A stretch of 15,702 nt of DNA. Origin: Nitrospinota bacterium. GTDB lineage: Bacteria; Nitrospinota_A; UBA7883; JACRLM01. Below are positions 1 to 7,132 of this stretch, in pieces; the first letter of the stretch is position 1; each line of letters begins with the position of its first letter. The DNA is taken from the NCBI GenBank assembly GCA_015231995.1, contig JADGAO010000056.1, positions 1 to 15,702 on the forward strand, written 5' to 3'. The notes beneath the pieces are model-generated. The model was not told where the DNA came from. It was given only the letters and a program-made list of their open reading frames with translations, and did no database searches. The position numbers and the translations under genes were made by a program.

Positions 1-169
1 CTTCGCTTCGCCCTGCAAATGTACAAGAACACCTCGAACAGCGTTTGTCGCTTCTGTTTTACCATTTGGCGACAGCCATATAAAGCCAGATTCCGAAGTT
101 GAATTTGGATTTTGTGTTCAATCGTTGAGACGGGAAAATTAAATCATCGGTTTTTATAGACGATCCGTT

Positions 170-232
170 GTAGGGGCGACCCGGTGGGTCGCCCCTACCT
201 GGAACGGCGGGGTGAAGAACACCCACGCCGAG
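170..232. repeat. GTAGGGGCG palindrome next to a CGGCGGGGTG hairpin
   Basis: Positions 170-182 and 186-198 form a perfect 13-bp inverted repeat (GTAGGGGCGACCC / GGGTCGCCCCTAC) with a 3-nt centre. Five bases on, 204-232 holds a second, imperfect hairpin (CGGCGGGGTG, loop AAGAA, CACCCACGCCG). The first shares its termini with the element at 15377-15436. The second is nearly the same as 8794-8818 and, shortened, 15337-15349. Both lie just downstream of the response-regulator stop codon, so they could act as transcript-end structures, but neither has a T-run. The rest of 1-297 holds no gene I can support. Bases 1-11 match the end of a GTCATTCTGAG-type repeat. Confidence 0.75.
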
Positions 233-297
233 CATTTGAGAGACAACCACGGAAAATCCAGAACACTTTCGCGCATTCACCTACCGACCGGCGCCAG

Positions 298-1707
298 TTA
301 TTCCGGCGGTTTTTTTCCTGTCAGCCGCTGGATGTCTATGCCGTAGAACTTGATTTTCTCCTGCAAGTTCTTCCTGGCAAGGTCAATAGCTTCCGCTGTG
401 TGCGATATGTTGCCCTGATACTTGGCCAACGCCCGTTCGATGTAACTCTTCTCCCAGGCGGATTTGGCCGCGCGGAACGAAGGGATGGAGCCAGGCTCCG
501 CCTCCACCTCCATTCTAAAAACGCCTCGCCCAGTCCCGCGTATGTTCTCCGGAAAATCGGATAGGCCCACCACGCTCCCCTGCGCCAGCGCCACGGCCCG
601 TTCGATCACGTTCTGAAGCTCGCGCACGTTGCCGGGCCAGTCGTACGCGGTCAGGCAGGCTATCGCCTCGTCCGTGAAAGAGGCCATCGGCTTGTTCATC
701 TCCAGCGCGTAGCGTTCCAGAAAATGATAGGCAAGCAGTGGGATGTCCTGAACCCGTTCCCGAAGTGGCGGAGACTCGATGGTGATGACGTTGAGCCTGT
801 AATAGAGGTCTTCGCGGAAAGTCCCTTTTTCCACCTCCGCCTTGAGGTTTTTGTTCGTGGCGGAAATGATGCGCGTATCGGTTTTTATGGTCTTGGTTCC
901 GCCGAGCCGCTCGAACTCGCGCTCCTGTATGACGCGCAGTAGCTTGACCTGCACGGAAAGCGGTATTTCGCCTATCTCATCGAGGAACAGAGTTCCTTTA
1001 TCGGCCAACTCGAACCTGCCTTTGCGTTGGGCGATGGCCCCGGTGAACGAGCCTTTCTCGTGGCCGAATAGCTCCGATTCCAGCAGTGTCTCCGGCAGGG
1101 CCGCGCACGAGACTTTGACGAACGGCCCTTTTGCGCGTGGGCTTTTGGAGTGTATGGCGCGGGCTATCAGTTCCTTTCCGGTGCCGGAATCCCCCGTGAT
1201 CAGCGCGGTGGAGCTGGTTTTGGCGACGTTCTCAACCATCTTGTATATTTTCTGTATCGCCTGGCTACCGCCAATGAACCTGTCGTATTTGAGCGCCCTG
1301 TCGAGTTCCTCTCGCAGGAGGCTGTTCTGCGAACGGATGTCGAGTATCTCGAATATCTTTTTGACCGTGACCGTAACCTCGTCCGGCTCGAACGGGCGTA
1401 GCAGGTATGTGTAGGCGCCGCGTTTGATGGCCTCGATGGCCGTGGGTATGGAGCCGTAGGCGGTGACGAAGACCACTTCGATCTCCGGCCACTCCTGTTT
1501 TATCTTGTCCAACAACTCCAGCCCGTTCATCACCGGCATCATAAGGTCGGTTATGACGATGTCGTAATGGAGGGAGGAAAGCTTGGCGAGCGCGGAGACG
1601 CCTCCGTCAGCGGTGTCGTACTCACAGCCGTTCCTTTCCATCATCAGGGAAAGGAAGTCGAGGTTCTCCTGATTGTCGTCAACCAGAAGTATTTTTCTTC
1701 CGCTCAT
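298..1707 (-). CDS. Sigma-54-dependent response regulator (NtrC family)
   Basis: Predicted cytoplasmic two-component transcription activator of 469 aa with three domains. The receiver domain (about 1-120) has the acidic pair D10/D11, phospho-acceptor D54 and T82. The conserved Lys after T82 is replaced by Arg (R104, in LLRPF). The sigma-54 AAA+ domain (about 143-375) has Walker A GDSGTGKE at 172-179, the sigma-54 contact loop GSFTGA at 219-224 and Walker B LFLDE at 240-244. A Fis-type helix-turn-helix lies at about 425-458. I chose the ATG at 1707 because GGAG sits 8 nt upstream and the receiver fold begins directly. An in-frame ATG at 1740 lies inside a dispersed repeat. No sensor kinase is adjacent, so its signal and target genes are unknown. 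Confidence 0.93.
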   Translation of the reverse strand: MSGRKILLVDDNQENLDFLSLMMERNGCEYDTADGGVSALAKLSSLHYDIVITDLMMPVMNGLELLDKIKQEWPEIEVVFVTAYGSIPTAIEAIKRGAYTYLLRPFEPDEVTVTVKKIFEILDIRSQNSLLREELDRALKYDRFIGGSQAIQKIYKMVENVAKTSSTALITGDSGTGKELIARAIHSKSPRAKGPFVKVSCAALPETLLESELFGHEKGSFTGAIAQRKGRFELADKGTLFLDEIGEIPLSVQVKLLRVIQEREFERLGGTKTIKTDTRIISATNKNLKAEVEKGTFREDLYYRLNVITIESPPLRERVQDIPLLAYHFLERYALEMNKPMASFTDEAIACLTAYDWPGNVRELQNVIERAVALAQGSVVGLSDFPENIRGTGRGVFRMEVEAEPGSIPSFRAAKSAWEKSYIERALAKYQGNISHTAEAIDLARKNLQEKIKFYGIDIQRLTGKKPPE

Positions 1708-1735
1708 GGCCCCGTCTCCAGTTTTGGCGTGGGTT

Positions 1736-1837
1736 GTCATCCTGAGGGAGCTCCTTCCTCGCTTACGCTCATCAGGACAAGCTCTGGCGACCGAAGGATC
1801 AAATAAAAACAGATTCTTCGCTGACGCTCAGAATGAC
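1736..1837 (-). repeat. Composite GTCATTCTGAG repeat, copy 1
   Basis: Read on the minus strand it runs from GTCATTCTGAGCG through AGCGAAGAATCT, TTTGATCCTTCGGTCG and a ~32-nt module to CTCCCTCAGGATGAC. The same blocks in the same order occur at 8623-8711 and 13925-14043. The terminal GTCAT supplies the alternative start codon of the response regulator at 1740. The gap to the epimerase stop codon also carries a CGCTGACTTATGCAAAGC motif at about 1853-1870, part of a second repeat family. Confidence 0.8.
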
Positions 1838-1887
1838 AATATTGCGAAATCGCTGACTTATGCAAAGCTTTTCTTGCTAAGGAGGGG

Positions 1888-2955
1888 TTAAATCAACCCT
1901 CGCTCTTTATACCATTCCAACGTCCGTTTCGCGCCATCGGCAAGGCCGACTTTCGGCGTATATCCAAGCTCGGCCTTCGCCCTCTCGATAGAGAACGCGC
2001 GGTTCTTCACGAAAAAATCCACACGCCTGCGGAAAATGGGCGGCTCTATTTTAAACGGCCTGCATACCGCCTCGCACATTATGGCGGCCAGCATCACCGG
2101 CCAGCGTGGAATCGCCATGCCGGAAAGCGTTACGCCAGCCTCCTTGGCTATCGCGTCCACCCATTCCGACAGGGTGACATGCTTTTCGCCGCCGATGATG
2201 TAAACACGTCCCGGCGCGGCTTTCGACTCGTACGCGAGGATTATACCCTCCACCAGGTCGTCAACGTAAACCGGATGGGCGAGCGTTTTTCCATCGCCGA
2301 TCATGCGAAACTTGCCGTTTGCGATAAACCTGAACAGTTTTAGCATACGCATGTCCCCCGGCCCGTAAACCATCGCGGGGCGGACAACCATCACCTCAAG
2401 GTTGTCTTTGCCGTTGTACGAAAGCGCGGCCTTCTCCCCCTCGGCTTTCGTCACCTGATAAATGTCGGTTCCGGCGCAGGGCGAATCTTCGTTTGCCGGT
2501 GGATTTTTTATATCGCCCATCACGCCGGTCGTGGAGACGTGAACAACGCGCTTTACGCCGAGTTTTAGAGCGGACTCCATCAGGCGTTTGACGGCGTGGA
2601 CATGGAGCTCCCAGAATTCCGGGTTCGGCAAACCAGCCTTGCGCACGATGGAGGCGAGATTGATGAGGCCCGACGCGCCGTCCATGAGCCAATCGCAAAC
2701 TTCCGGGTCACGCAAATCGCCAGTGTATATCTCCGCCTTGAGCGAGCGGAAGAAGTCGTCGTCGCGCCCATTTCTTACGAGTACGCGCAGTTTGTATCCG
2801 CGTTTGGCAAGCGATGAAAGCAGGTTCTTGCCGATAAACCCCGACGCGCCCGTCACCACGATTCTGTTGGAAGAGGCGTCCACCACAACGCGTTCGGGTT
2901 TATGTTTTGCGTCGGCGCCGGATTTGCGGCAGGTGGGGCAGTCGTCGTCGGCCAT
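1888..2955 (-). CDS. NAD(P)-dependent epimerase/dehydratase (extended SDR)
   Basis: 355-aa extended short-chain dehydrogenase/reductase, the superfamily of nucleotide-sugar epimerases and dehydratases and of 3-beta-hydroxysteroid dehydrogenases. The Rossmann motif TGASGFIG is at 35-42, the catalytic pair is Y166 and K170 (YQVTK), and the Ser/Thr cluster upstream (HVSTTGV, about 139-145) supplies the third catalytic residue. The C-terminal half (about 190-355) is the variable substrate domain. An ORF-encoded N-terminal extension of about 30 residues precedes the Rossmann strand and contains a CPTC pair (C6, C9); this is not typical of the family. The ATG at 2955 has only a distant AGAGG 13 nt upstream, so the true start is less certain than the family. 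The substrate cannot be read from sequence; sugar-nucleotide metabolism is the simplest guess. Confidence 0.88.
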   Translation of the reverse strand: MADDDCPTCRKSGADAKHKPERVVVDASSNRIVVTGASGFIGKNLLSSLAKRGYKLRVLVRNGRDDDFFRSLKAEIYTGDLRDPEVCDWLMDGASGLINLASIVRKAGLPNPEFWELHVHAVKRLMESALKLGVKRVVHVSTTGVMGDIKNPPANEDSPCAGTDIYQVTKAEGEKAALSYNGKDNLEVMVVRPAMVYGPGDMRMLKLFRFIANGKFRMIGDGKTLAHPVYVDDLVEGIILAYESKAAPGRVYIIGGEKHVTLSEWVDAIAKEAGVTLSGMAIPRWPVMLAAIMCEAVCRPFKIEPPIFRRRVDFFVKNRAFSIERAKAELGYTPKVGLADGAKRTLEWYKERGLI

Positions 2956-3004
2956 TATTGCTTTAACGCCTCTGTGTGTCTTTGATTAGCGGTTGTTCCA
3001 GGGT

Positions 3005-3277
3005 TTAGCCGAAAAGCTCGGAGTGCGACCCTGTGCGAAAGAGTTCCAACACTCCCGGGCGGAGGCGGTATATCAGTAGCCAGTCCGGACGGATGTGAAG
3101 CTCCCTGCATCCGCTCCAGTCGCCGGTAAGGGCGTGGTCTCGATGCTTACTGTCCAAAGGCTCGTCATTTATCAGCCGTTCCAGCGTGTCGAACAGGTCA
3201 TCGGGGCGATGCCTTCCCGATCCTGCGATCCTTTTGATATCCGCCTTGAACCGTGAGGAGCGGATTATCTCGCGCAC
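3005..3277 (-). CDS. yafQ: YafQ-family mRNA interferase toxin
   Basis: 90-aa type II toxin of the RelE/ParE superfamily, YafQ branch. Known members cleave mRNA on the ribosome. The residues that matter in E. coli YafQ are present in equivalent positions: H48 (in DHALTG), H61 (in ELHI), D65 (in PDW), R81 and H85 (in RTGSHSELF), so the toxin looks functional. Start is GTG at 3277, 13 nt inside the end of the antitoxin gene; this overlap implies translational coupling, since the only Shine-Dalgarno-like GAGG is almost in contact with the GTG. Antitoxin first, toxin second is the usual DinJ-YafQ order. The epimerase lies 49 bp downstream and could receive read-through. Confidence 0.92.
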   Translation of the reverse strand: MREIIRSSRFKADIKRIAGSGRHRPDDLFDTLERLINDEPLDSKHRDHALTGDWSGCRELHIRPDWLLIYRLRPGVLELFRTGSHSELFG

Positions 3278-3528
3278 GCCTCATTCCACTCGCTTTTTAG
3301 CCGCTCCAGAGTCACCTTTTCGCCTTCGCCTTTTGTCAATTCATCTATCGCCGCCCCGGTTTGGGCGTTTGGAACCTTGACATCGAACGGAAGCCCCCTT
3401 TGTGCGATGGCCTGATAGAGGAACAGCCTGATGGCGTCGCTCATGTTCAGACCAAGGCTCTTGAACAGCCTGTTGGCTTCGCGTTTGGTTTTCGGGTCAA
3501 TCCGGGAGCGTATCATCGTATCCGCCAT
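3265..3528 (-). CDS. RelB/DinJ-family antitoxin
   Basis: 87-aa ribbon-helix-helix antitoxin that should bind and neutralise the YafQ-type toxin and repress its own promoter. The N-terminal part (IRSRIDPKTKREA, then LGLNMSDAIRLFL) has the DinJ pattern of a beta strand followed by two helices, ending in the family signature GLPFDV. The C-terminal tail is charged, as expected for toxin wrapping. I chose ATG 3528 because GGAGGG lies about 10 nt upstream and the length matches the family. An in-frame ATG at 3612 would add 28 residues unrelated to the family; it overlaps the stop codon of the preceding radical SAM gene as TAATG, so some coupled translation of a longer form cannot be excluded. Confidence 0.92.
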   Translation of the reverse strand: MADTMIRSRIDPKTKREANRLFKSLGLNMSDAIRLFLYQAIAQRGLPFDVKVPNAQTGAAIDELTKGEGEKVTLERLKSEWNEACAR

Positions 3529-3549
3529 TATCCGCATGCCCTCCATATC

Positions 3550-3568
3550 ATTATAGCTACATTGTAGC
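3550..3568 (-). promoter_or_regulatory. Candidate promoter and operator of the dinJ-yafQ pair
   Basis: On the minus strand a consensus TATAAT (3555-3550) directly abuts an inverted repeat GCTAC-ATT-GTAGC (3556-3568). A TACAAT within that repeat is an alternative -10. The -35 is poor for both. A palindrome touching the -10 is where a DinJ-type antitoxin would bind to autorepress. It lies between the radical SAM stop (3612) and the antitoxin start (3528). Confidence 0.5.
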
Positions 3569-3611
3569 ACAGGGTAGGGATATCCATCAGCCCGCCCCTT
3601 AGCGTCGGCCA

Positions 3612-4607
3612 TTATCTGATCAGAAGGTTGTCCCTGATGAACGTGGACAGATAGTTAACCGGCGCGCCCATTACGGTTTTGCGCGTGAGCATGTCGCAAG
3701 TGTCGCATGGGGCGAGACCATTGACGTTGCGCTCCTTCATGCGCTTTCGCATACCGCGCATAGCTTCGTTGTTCCAGACGCTGGCGACGGAATCCACCGA
3801 CACGTTGCCGATCTTTATCTTGCAGAAAAAGTCCTGCGGGCACGCGGCCACTTCGCCGTCGTAGAGAATGGTCATCGAGTACCAGAGGAACGTGCAGGGG
3901 GTGAACCGCGAATCGGGCTTTGCGTTGAGTCCGTCGCCGAATTGCGACAAATCCCCGGCCCAGTTGTGGGGCGTGCGCACGACAAACCGGTCCAGCGGCA
4001 GGCCGTCGAAATTTTTGCGGAACGCGGCTAACCTCGCAACCTTGCCATCCGCCTCTTCGCCAAGCTCCATCACCTGCACAATCGTGAACGGCCCTTTGCC
4101 CATATTTTTCTTCAGTTCGAGCAGTCCGCGTATGTTGGCGATCGTCATGTCGAAGTCGCCTCCGATACGGTTTTTTTCGTACACTTTCTTCGTGTATCCG
4201 TCCACGGAGAAAGAGATGTAGGTAAGCCCAGCCTCGATAAGCGCCTTGGCGCGGTCTTCCGTAAGCAGTCCCGCGTTGGTGTGGAGCCGCGACTTGATCC
4301 CCTTGCGTGTCAGCGTCTCCACCATCTCCGGCAGGCGGGGGTGGATGAGCGACTCGCCACGGTGAAACAGGTTTATGTCGTTGACGGAGCCTTCAAGCTC
4401 GTTGATGATTTTGTGGAACAGCTCCATCTTCATCAGACCCTTCGGAGTGGGAGCGTCCATCCCATGCGGGCAGTATCCGCACGCGAAATTGCACGACGGC
4501 GTTGGCTCCAGCCATACACGCGCCGGAAGGTGGGAAACCGTCTCGACCCTGCGCATATACGAAAGATAGGCCGAGCCGAGCCGCTTGATGATGTTCAACC
4601 GTGACAC
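3612..4607 (-). CDS. Radical SAM/SPASM-type protein (second of a tandem pair)
   Basis: 331-aa radical S-adenosylmethionine enzyme. The 4Fe-4S/SAM motif CNFACGYC gives C39, C43 and C46. A GE motif (FHRGESLIHP) takes the place of the usual GGE, and a strand with SFSVDG follows. The C-terminal third has a SPASM-like Cys pattern (PCTFLW, ACPQDFFC, PCDTCD) that should hold one or two auxiliary Fe-S clusters. I chose GTG 4607: it starts 2 nt after the upstream gene's TGA, has GAGG about 11 nt upstream and gives the usual N-terminus. The ORF stays open further upstream only because it overlaps the previous gene. SPASM proteins modify peptides, proteins or small molecules; no precursor peptide is visible nearby, so the substrate is unknown. 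Confidence 0.88.
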   Translation of the reverse strand: MSRLNIIKRLGSAYLSYMRRVETVSHLPARVWLEPTPSCNFACGYCPHGMDAPTPKGLMKMELFHKIINELEGSVNDINLFHRGESLIHPRLPEMVETLTRKGIKSRLHTNAGLLTEDRAKALIEAGLTYISFSVDGYTKKVYEKNRIGGDFDMTIANIRGLLELKKNMGKGPFTIVQVMELGEEADGKVARLAAFRKNFDGLPLDRFVVRTPHNWAGDLSQFGDGLNAKPDSRFTPCTFLWYSMTILYDGEVAACPQDFFCKIKIGNVSVDSVASVWNNEAMRGMRKRMKERNVNGLAPCDTCDMLTRKTVMGAPVNYLSTFIRDNLLIR

Positions 4608-4609
4608 GT

Positions 4610-5689
4610 TCAGATTTTCCTCAATATATGCCGGATCGTGCCTGGCCTGAAAAGCTTGTGTATCCGCGACGGCGAAAGATAGCTCAAATACTGGTTGAGC
4701 GGGCTTATGCACGTCACCCAGCAAATGGGATGCCGGCCTTCTTTTATATCCTTGCGGACATCGGTGGCAGACGGCGAGAACCATAGCTCGCCAAACGGTT
4801 TTTCGACAAGATTCCCGATCTTCTTGAACGCGACGGGGCATGGATAAAGGTCGCCGTTGGGGTGTATCTGCGCCGAGGTGAACCCGGCCACGCAACGGTA
4901 TTTGTAAAGCTCCTCCGGCTTTTTGAGATACGTTTCGAACTCCTCGAAGTATTCCCGCTGATGCGGCAGAAGATCGGCGTAATCGCGGAAAAGTATTTCC
5001 ATCTGTTCCCGCAGGATGGGCAGTTTGTCGTCGGGCATGATGAGGCTCCGGTCGGGCGCGTATTTGTCGAACGTGTTGGTCATCTCCACGGTCAACCCAG
5101 CCACTCCAGCCTCGCGCGCGCGTTTGGCGATACCGGAAAGCTCGCCTACATTGCGGGCGTTGATAGTCGTGTTGAAAAACACCTTTATCGAAGGTTTAAC
5201 CGCCTTGAGGTTTGCGACGCCTTTAAACACATGATCGAATGCCCCATCCACCCCGCGTATGCCGTCGTGCGTGGCGGAGTTGTCGCCATCGAGCGATATG
5301 TACAGCATGTCCAGCCCGCTGTCGGCGATTTTCCGGGCGATCTTCTCGTTTATCAAAAACGCGTTGGAGTTGCCGCCCACCTTCATGCCACGGCTTTTGG
5401 CGTGAGCGATAAGCTCGTACACCGTTTTTTGCAGGAACATCTCCCCGCCGGAAAACGACAGATGCCGCACACCCGCGTCCGCCAGATCGTCAACTATCTT
5501 TTTCTGCTGTTCGAGAGTGAGCGTGTTTTTACGGATTTCGGGCAGAGGCGTTTTCCATATGTGGCAGTGCAGGCACTTGAGGTTGCAGTGGTACGTCAGT
5601 TCCCACTGAACCTTCATCGGGCCGCATATCGGCGTGACACTGCCGGCCTTGAACCGCGCCAGGTTTAATAACTGAGTTAAAAGAGCCAT
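4610..5689 (-). CDS. Radical SAM/SPASM-type protein (first of a tandem pair)
   Basis: 359-aa radical SAM enzyme. The motif CNLKCLHC places the SAM-cluster cysteines at C35, C39 and C42. FSGGE (79-83) is the SAM-binding GGE motif and YISLDGD (about 130-136) is another typical core strand. C-terminal cysteines C266, C284, C323 and C327, around HPNGDLYPCP and a GNL motif, mark a SPASM or twitch auxiliary-cluster domain. ATG 5689 has AGG about 9 nt upstream. The next gene starts 2 nt after this stop, so the two are almost certainly co-translated and may act on one substrate. They are too different in sequence to be a recent duplication. A gap of about 255 bp filled with hairpin repeats separates this gene from the glycosyltransferase upstream. 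Confidence 0.9.
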   Translation of the reverse strand: MALLTQLLNLARFKAGSVTPICGPMKVQWELTYHCNLKCLHCHIWKTPLPEIRKNTLTLEQQKKIVDDLADAGVRHLSFSGGEMFLQKTVYELIAHAKSRGMKVGGNSNAFLINEKIARKIADSGLDMLYISLDGDNSATHDGIRGVDGAFDHVFKGVANLKAVKPSIKVFFNTTINARNVGELSGIAKRAREAGVAGLTVEMTNTFDKYAPDRSLIMPDDKLPILREQMEILFRDYADLLPHQREYFEEFETYLKKPEELYKYRCVAGFTSAQIHPNGDLYPCPVAFKKIGNLVEKPFGELWFSPSATDVRKDIKEGRHPICWVTCISPLNQYLSYLSPSRIHKLFRPGTIRHILRKI

Positions 5690-5710
5690 TAATTTTCGCC
5701 TAAATATTTT

Positions 5711-5853
5711 CTCCCCCTTAACAAGGGGGAGTGGCGCGAAGCGCCGAGGGGGTTTAATTCACCCTTATCGCCTCGTTACCGCCCAAATGCCGTCTAAAGG
5801 AGAATTAAACCTCCCCCGCCGCTTTGCGGCGACCCCTCCTTACTAAGGAGGGG
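5711..5853. repeat. Head-to-head pair of two-hairpin repeats
   Basis: Left unit: hairpin CTCCCCCTT-AAC-AAGGGGGAG (5711-5731), then GGCGC-GAA-GCGCC (5733-5745), then GAGGGGGTTTAATTC (5746-5760). Right unit, inverted: GAATTAAACC (5802-5811), GCCGC-TTT-GCGGC (5818-5830), then CCCCTCCTT-ACT-AAGGAGGGG (5833-5853). The two units are diverged copies facing each other across about 40 bp. The same design recurs at 13120-13298. The pair lies between the glycosyltransferase and the first radical SAM gene and could form strong RNA structure in a read-through transcript. The rest of 5690-5944 shows nothing I can name. Confidence 0.8.
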
Positions 5854-5944
5854 GTTTGGGCGCCAACCTCATGCGACCACGTGGAAACGGGAAATTAGCT
5901 GTCGCCTGATTTTGACAACCGAATATTCAAAGGGGTTTATCTTT

Positions 5945-7111
5945 TTACCGCAGGTTTTCGTAGGCGGACGCTATCTTTTTGTCGAACATCTGGCGGTTGA
6001 AGTTTTTCTCCACAAAATCTTTTCCGCGTCCTCCAAGCCTTTCACGCAGTTCCTTATCTTTTAATAGTAACAGAATGCCCTCGGAATACGCCAACTTTTC
6101 AGGTTTGGCCAGAACCGCGATATCGCTGTTCAACACCTGCGTGTGAGTGGGAAGGTCTGTCGCCACAACTGCTTTACCGGTTTTCAGATAGGTGTAAATC
6201 TTAAGCGGAGTGTTCGTCCCTTTCACTCGTGGCGACAGCAGGATGTCAGCCATCTCGTAAAACAACTGCATCCATTCCGGCCCTTTGTGGCCCGTGAAAA
6301 TAACGTTTGCAGAGATACCCAGCGTTTCCGCTTTGCGCCGGTATTTTTCGACATCCGCCTCCGACCCGCCCACTATCACAAAAACCGCCAGCGGCTCGCG
6401 TTTGACAACTTCCCCGGCGGACTCGATCATAAGGTCGCCGCCCTGATACGGTTCCAGATTGCCTGTATAGACAACGGTAAGACGGCCTTCGCCGATTCCC
6501 AATTCTTTCTTCAACCTATCGGCTGTATACCCCTGCGGCGGCGCTGGCGGCTCCATAGGGATATCTTCCACCTGATGCACCTTTCCGGCGGGAACGCGTT
6601 TGACGGCGGCCTCGGTAAGGCTCTGGCAAACGGTGATTACCACCTTCGCGCTGGTCAAGGCCGAAGTCTCCATCCATGTAAACAGTCGCAGTAACATCCC
6701 ATCGCCGATAAACCCGCTGTACCGCAACTGGTCGGACATCACAGAATCCATGTCGAACACAAAAGGCGTACGGAACAGCCAGCATAACGGCCACGCGATG
6801 AACGCGGAGTCTTCCACGGCGTGAACCGCGTCGTACCTGCGGGTGAACAGTAGCCAGAAGGCGTGAAAGAACATCACCGCGTCGTAAACAAGTTTTTCTT
6901 TGGACGGGCCGATGGGCGCTTTTTTAACGCCGGGCACACGCGCCACGCGATGGATGGAGACGTTGGGAATCTCGACATCCTCCCCGTGCGGATAGACGAG
7001 CAGGTCAACCGAATGCCCCAAACCGGACAAAGCCGTGACGACGTTACGGACATTTATCGGGGTTCCCCTCGCCTCGAAAAAAGGCTGTGGGGCGAGAAAA
7101 AGTATCCGCAT
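5945..7111 (-). CDS. Glycosyltransferase family 4 (GT-B fold)
   Basis: 388-aa GT-B glycosyltransferase. The N-terminal acceptor domain opens with RILFLAPQPFFEARGTPI (2-19), with the Gly-rich acceptor loop. The C-terminal donor domain has YTGNLEPYQG (215-224), VIVGGSE (246-252) and the nucleotide-sugar region GTNTPLKIYTYLKTGK (298-313), where the common Glu of the GT4 EX7E motif is not in its canonical context, as in related GT4 subfamilies. Hydrophobic stretches near 76-90 and 103-120 may bind the inner membrane surface; there is no clear transmembrane anchor. ATG 7111 is 21 bp after the stop of the flavoprotein gene, with only a weak ribosome binding site, so the two are probably co-transcribed. 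Likely role: adding a sugar to a lipid-linked glycan. Donor and acceptor are unknown. Confidence 0.88.
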   Translation of the reverse strand: MRILFLAPQPFFEARGTPINVRNVVTALSGLGHSVDLLVYPHGEDVEIPNVSIHRVARVPGVKKAPIGPSKEKLVYDAVMFFHAFWLLFTRRYDAVHAVEDSAFIAWPLCWLFRTPFVFDMDSVMSDQLRYSGFIGDGMLLRLFTWMETSALTSAKVVITVCQSLTEAAVKRVPAGKVHQVEDIPMEPPAPPQGYTADRLKKELGIGEGRLTVVYTGNLEPYQGGDLMIESAGEVVKREPLAVFVIVGGSEADVEKYRRKAETLGISANVIFTGHKGPEWMQLFYEMADILLSPRVKGTNTPLKIYTYLKTGKAVVATDLPTHTQVLNSDIAVLAKPEKLAYSEGILLLLKDKELRERLGGRGKDFVEKNFNRQMFDKKIASAYENLR

Positions 7112-7132
7112 CAGAGAGCCGCCGTCATCGGG

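Noticed and set aside
1..65. Possible minus-strand gene leaving the left edge (ATG at 65)
   Set aside because: Only about 21 codons, no Shine-Dalgarno sequence, and it runs into the end of a GTCATTCTGAG-type repeat.
4862..5668. Plus-strand open frame of 268 codons opposite the first radical SAM gene
   Set aside because: The minus strand carries all motifs of a real enzyme; the opposite frame has none and no ribosome binding site.
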